Made by a program: the position numbers and the translations under genes
Shown here: positions 62,839 to 64,000 of the stretch, piece after piece
Layout: every line of letters begins with the position of its first letter
How positions within the stretch are numbered: position 1 is the first letter of the stretch
Source of the DNA: Haloarcula argentinensis DSM 12282
GTDB taxonomy: Archaea > Halobacteriota > Halobacteria > Halobacteriales > Haloarculaceae
Direction: 5' to 3'
Assembly: GCA_000336895.1 (NCBI GenBank)
Contig: AOLX01000022.1
Coordinates: 1-64,000, forward strand
Length of the DNA stretch: 64,000 nucleotides
The notes under the pieces: model-generated
What the model was told of the DNA's origin: nothing
What the model saw: only the letters and a program-made list of their open reading frames with translations
Databases searched by the model: none

Positions 62839-63137
62839 AATTCAATAAGCAAACTCACGAAAGAAAATACTTGAGTTTCTCCTGTTAACGTTTGCCACAA
62901 ATGATTCAAGTAAGTCATGTAAGATGCAGGATATGCGTTCTGTATCTTGCACGCCTTCGATAACCTCTAACGGATCTGTTAGGACACATAGCGGTATCTA
63001 CGCACGCTCGATTGTGCGTTCAATTCAGGACATATTGACTGAAATCAATACCTTGTGAAGAGCTGTATGACATCCTGACCGCCAGATCCAACAGGCAGGT
63101 TCGAACGACTTAACGGCGCCCGCACGGACCGGAGAGT
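62839..63137. other. Lower-GC spacer before trm1
   Basis: No gene is supported. It carries A/T-rich stretches and a trm1 promoter near 63100 (CTTAACGG), about 27 bases ahead of the ATG. Confidence 0.45.
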
Positions 63138-64000
63138 ATGCGCGTCAGTGAGGGCCAGGTGACGGTCACGGTGCCGGAACAGCCGGAAGCGGGGAAGGGA
63201 GCGGACGTATTCTTCAACCCCGTTCAGGAGCTGAACCGCGACATCACCGTGGCAGCGCTGCGGGCCTACCGAGAGCGAACCCCCCGCGTGTCGACGTATC
63301 TGGACGCCACTGCCGCTAGCGGCATTCGCGGCGTCCGTGCGGCGGCCAACGACTGGGAGACGACGCTGTGTGATATCGACGACGACGCGACGGCGCTGTG
63401 TGAACAGAACCTCGAACGCAACGACCTCGCCGCCTCTGTCCGGCGGTCGGACGCGAACGTGCTCATGCACTCGGAAGCGTTCGACGTAGTGGACGTGGAC
63501 CCCTTCGGGACGCCAATCCCCTTCGCCGACGCGGCGGTTCAGGGGACCAAACACCTCCTCTGTGTGACGGCCACTGACACCGCGCCGCTGTGTGGGGCGC
63601 ACTTCGAGAGCGGCGTCCGCTCGTACGGCGCGGTGCCGCGAAACACGGAGTTCCACGCCGAGATGGGAATGCGCGTCCTCCTGTCGGCCATGGTCCGGAC
63701 GGCGGCCCGCTACGACATCGCCGCCCGGCCGATTCTCAGCCACGCGACCAAGCACTACGCCCGGACCTATCTGGCGTTCGACCACGGCGCGAAGGTCGCT
63801 AACGACTGCATCGACGAACTCGGCTACGTCCACCACTGCCAGCACTGCCTCTGGCGCGACCACGACTACGGTCTCATCGCCGACCCACCGGACGACTGTC
63901 CGGTCTGCGACGAGCATCTTCAGACGGCCGGTCCCATCTGGCTCGGTCGGACCTGTGACCCCGAGTTCGTCAGCGCCGTTTCCGAGCAGGTGACCGAAGA
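63138..64000 (+). CDS. trm1: tRNA (guanine(26)-N2)-dimethyltransferase Trm1, cut by window end
   Basis: Trm1 dimethylates G26 of tRNA. About 287 residues are in view. Motifs are [13 protein letters not shown], the SAM site [15 protein letters not shown], the catalytic [10 protein letters not shown] and the C-terminal zinc ribbon with CQHC and CPVC. The normal length is about 375 residues, so roughly a quarter is missing because the window ends. The ATG at 63138 is consistent with a leaderless start after CTTAACGG. Confidence 0.93.
   Translation, partial: MRVSEGQVTVTVPEQPEAGKGADVFFNPVQELNRDITVAALRAYRERTPRVSTYLDATAASGIRGVRAAANDWETTLCDIDDDATALCEQNLERNDLAASVRRSDANVLMHSEAFDVVDVDPFGTPIPFADAAVQGTKHLLCVTATDTAPLCGAHFESGVRSYGAVPRNTEFHAEMGMRVLLSAMVRTAARYDIAARPILSHATKHYARTYLAFDHGAKVANDCIDELGYVHHCQHCLWRDHDYGLIADPPDDCPVCDEHLQTAGPIWLGRTCDPEFVSAVSEQVTE

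Overview
The window is about 64 kb of a GC-rich haloarchaeal chromosome, most probably Haloarcula or a close relative. That rests on the strongly acidic proteins, the TATA-box and leaderless gene starts, Tat lipoprotein signals (RR motif plus LAGC lipobox), and archaeal genes such as pcn, priL, hjc, spt4, rpo7, eIF2-gamma, trm1, trmG10 and rpl40e. The genus is inferred from general resemblance; no search was run. I found no rRNA, tRNA, CRISPR array, insertion sequence or replication origin. The first 33 bases are sequencing adapter (a 19-base Tn5/Nextera mosaic end), so the left edge is a library artefact that cuts a larE gene.

Layout. 1-7 kb: truncated larE, a phosphatase, divergent tatCo and tatCt Tat translocase genes, and a small RHH regulator overlapping a YhhQ-type transporter. 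7-15 kb: rlmE, copper nitrite reductase nirK, sliding clamp pcn, a hydrolase, a DUF4382 lipoprotein, hjc, a SWIM zinc-finger protein and priL. 15-26 kb: MATE exporter, ahcY, a secreted acidic repeat protein, an SAH/MTA deaminase, an MFS carrier, hisG and trmG10. 26-29 kb: the archaeal information operon eIF2-gamma, PIN nuclease, rpo7, spt4, dephospho-CoA kinase. 29-50 kb: regulators, a PD-(D/E)XK-like DUF5787 protein, metallo-beta-lactamase-fold hydrolases, an AAA ATPase divergent from a five-repeat DUF1508 membrane protein, thiolase, antiporter, MscS channel, serS, peroxiredoxin and tsr3. 50-64 kb: rpl40e, a GAF sensor, an A+T-rich transglutaminase-like lipoprotein that looks acquired, DUF5786 and DUF99, RidA, uracil-DNA glycosylase, hisH, an SDR/ADC-like pair, a histidine kinase, an orphan gene and the start of trm1.

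The most interesting signals are non-coding. Two intergenic families each occur twice. Family 1 (24290-24440 plus strand; 59388-59595 minus strand) starts at the TAG stop codon of the preceding gene and keeps identical blocks of 14 and 24 bases, while the hairpins between them change sequence but stay complementary. Family 2 (50560-50686; 61842-61970, both plus) has conserved flanks around a 13-14 bp stem that differs between copies yet pairs perfectly, closing a loop of 62-63 bases. Both patterns suggest selection on RNA structure. I cannot match either to a named family.
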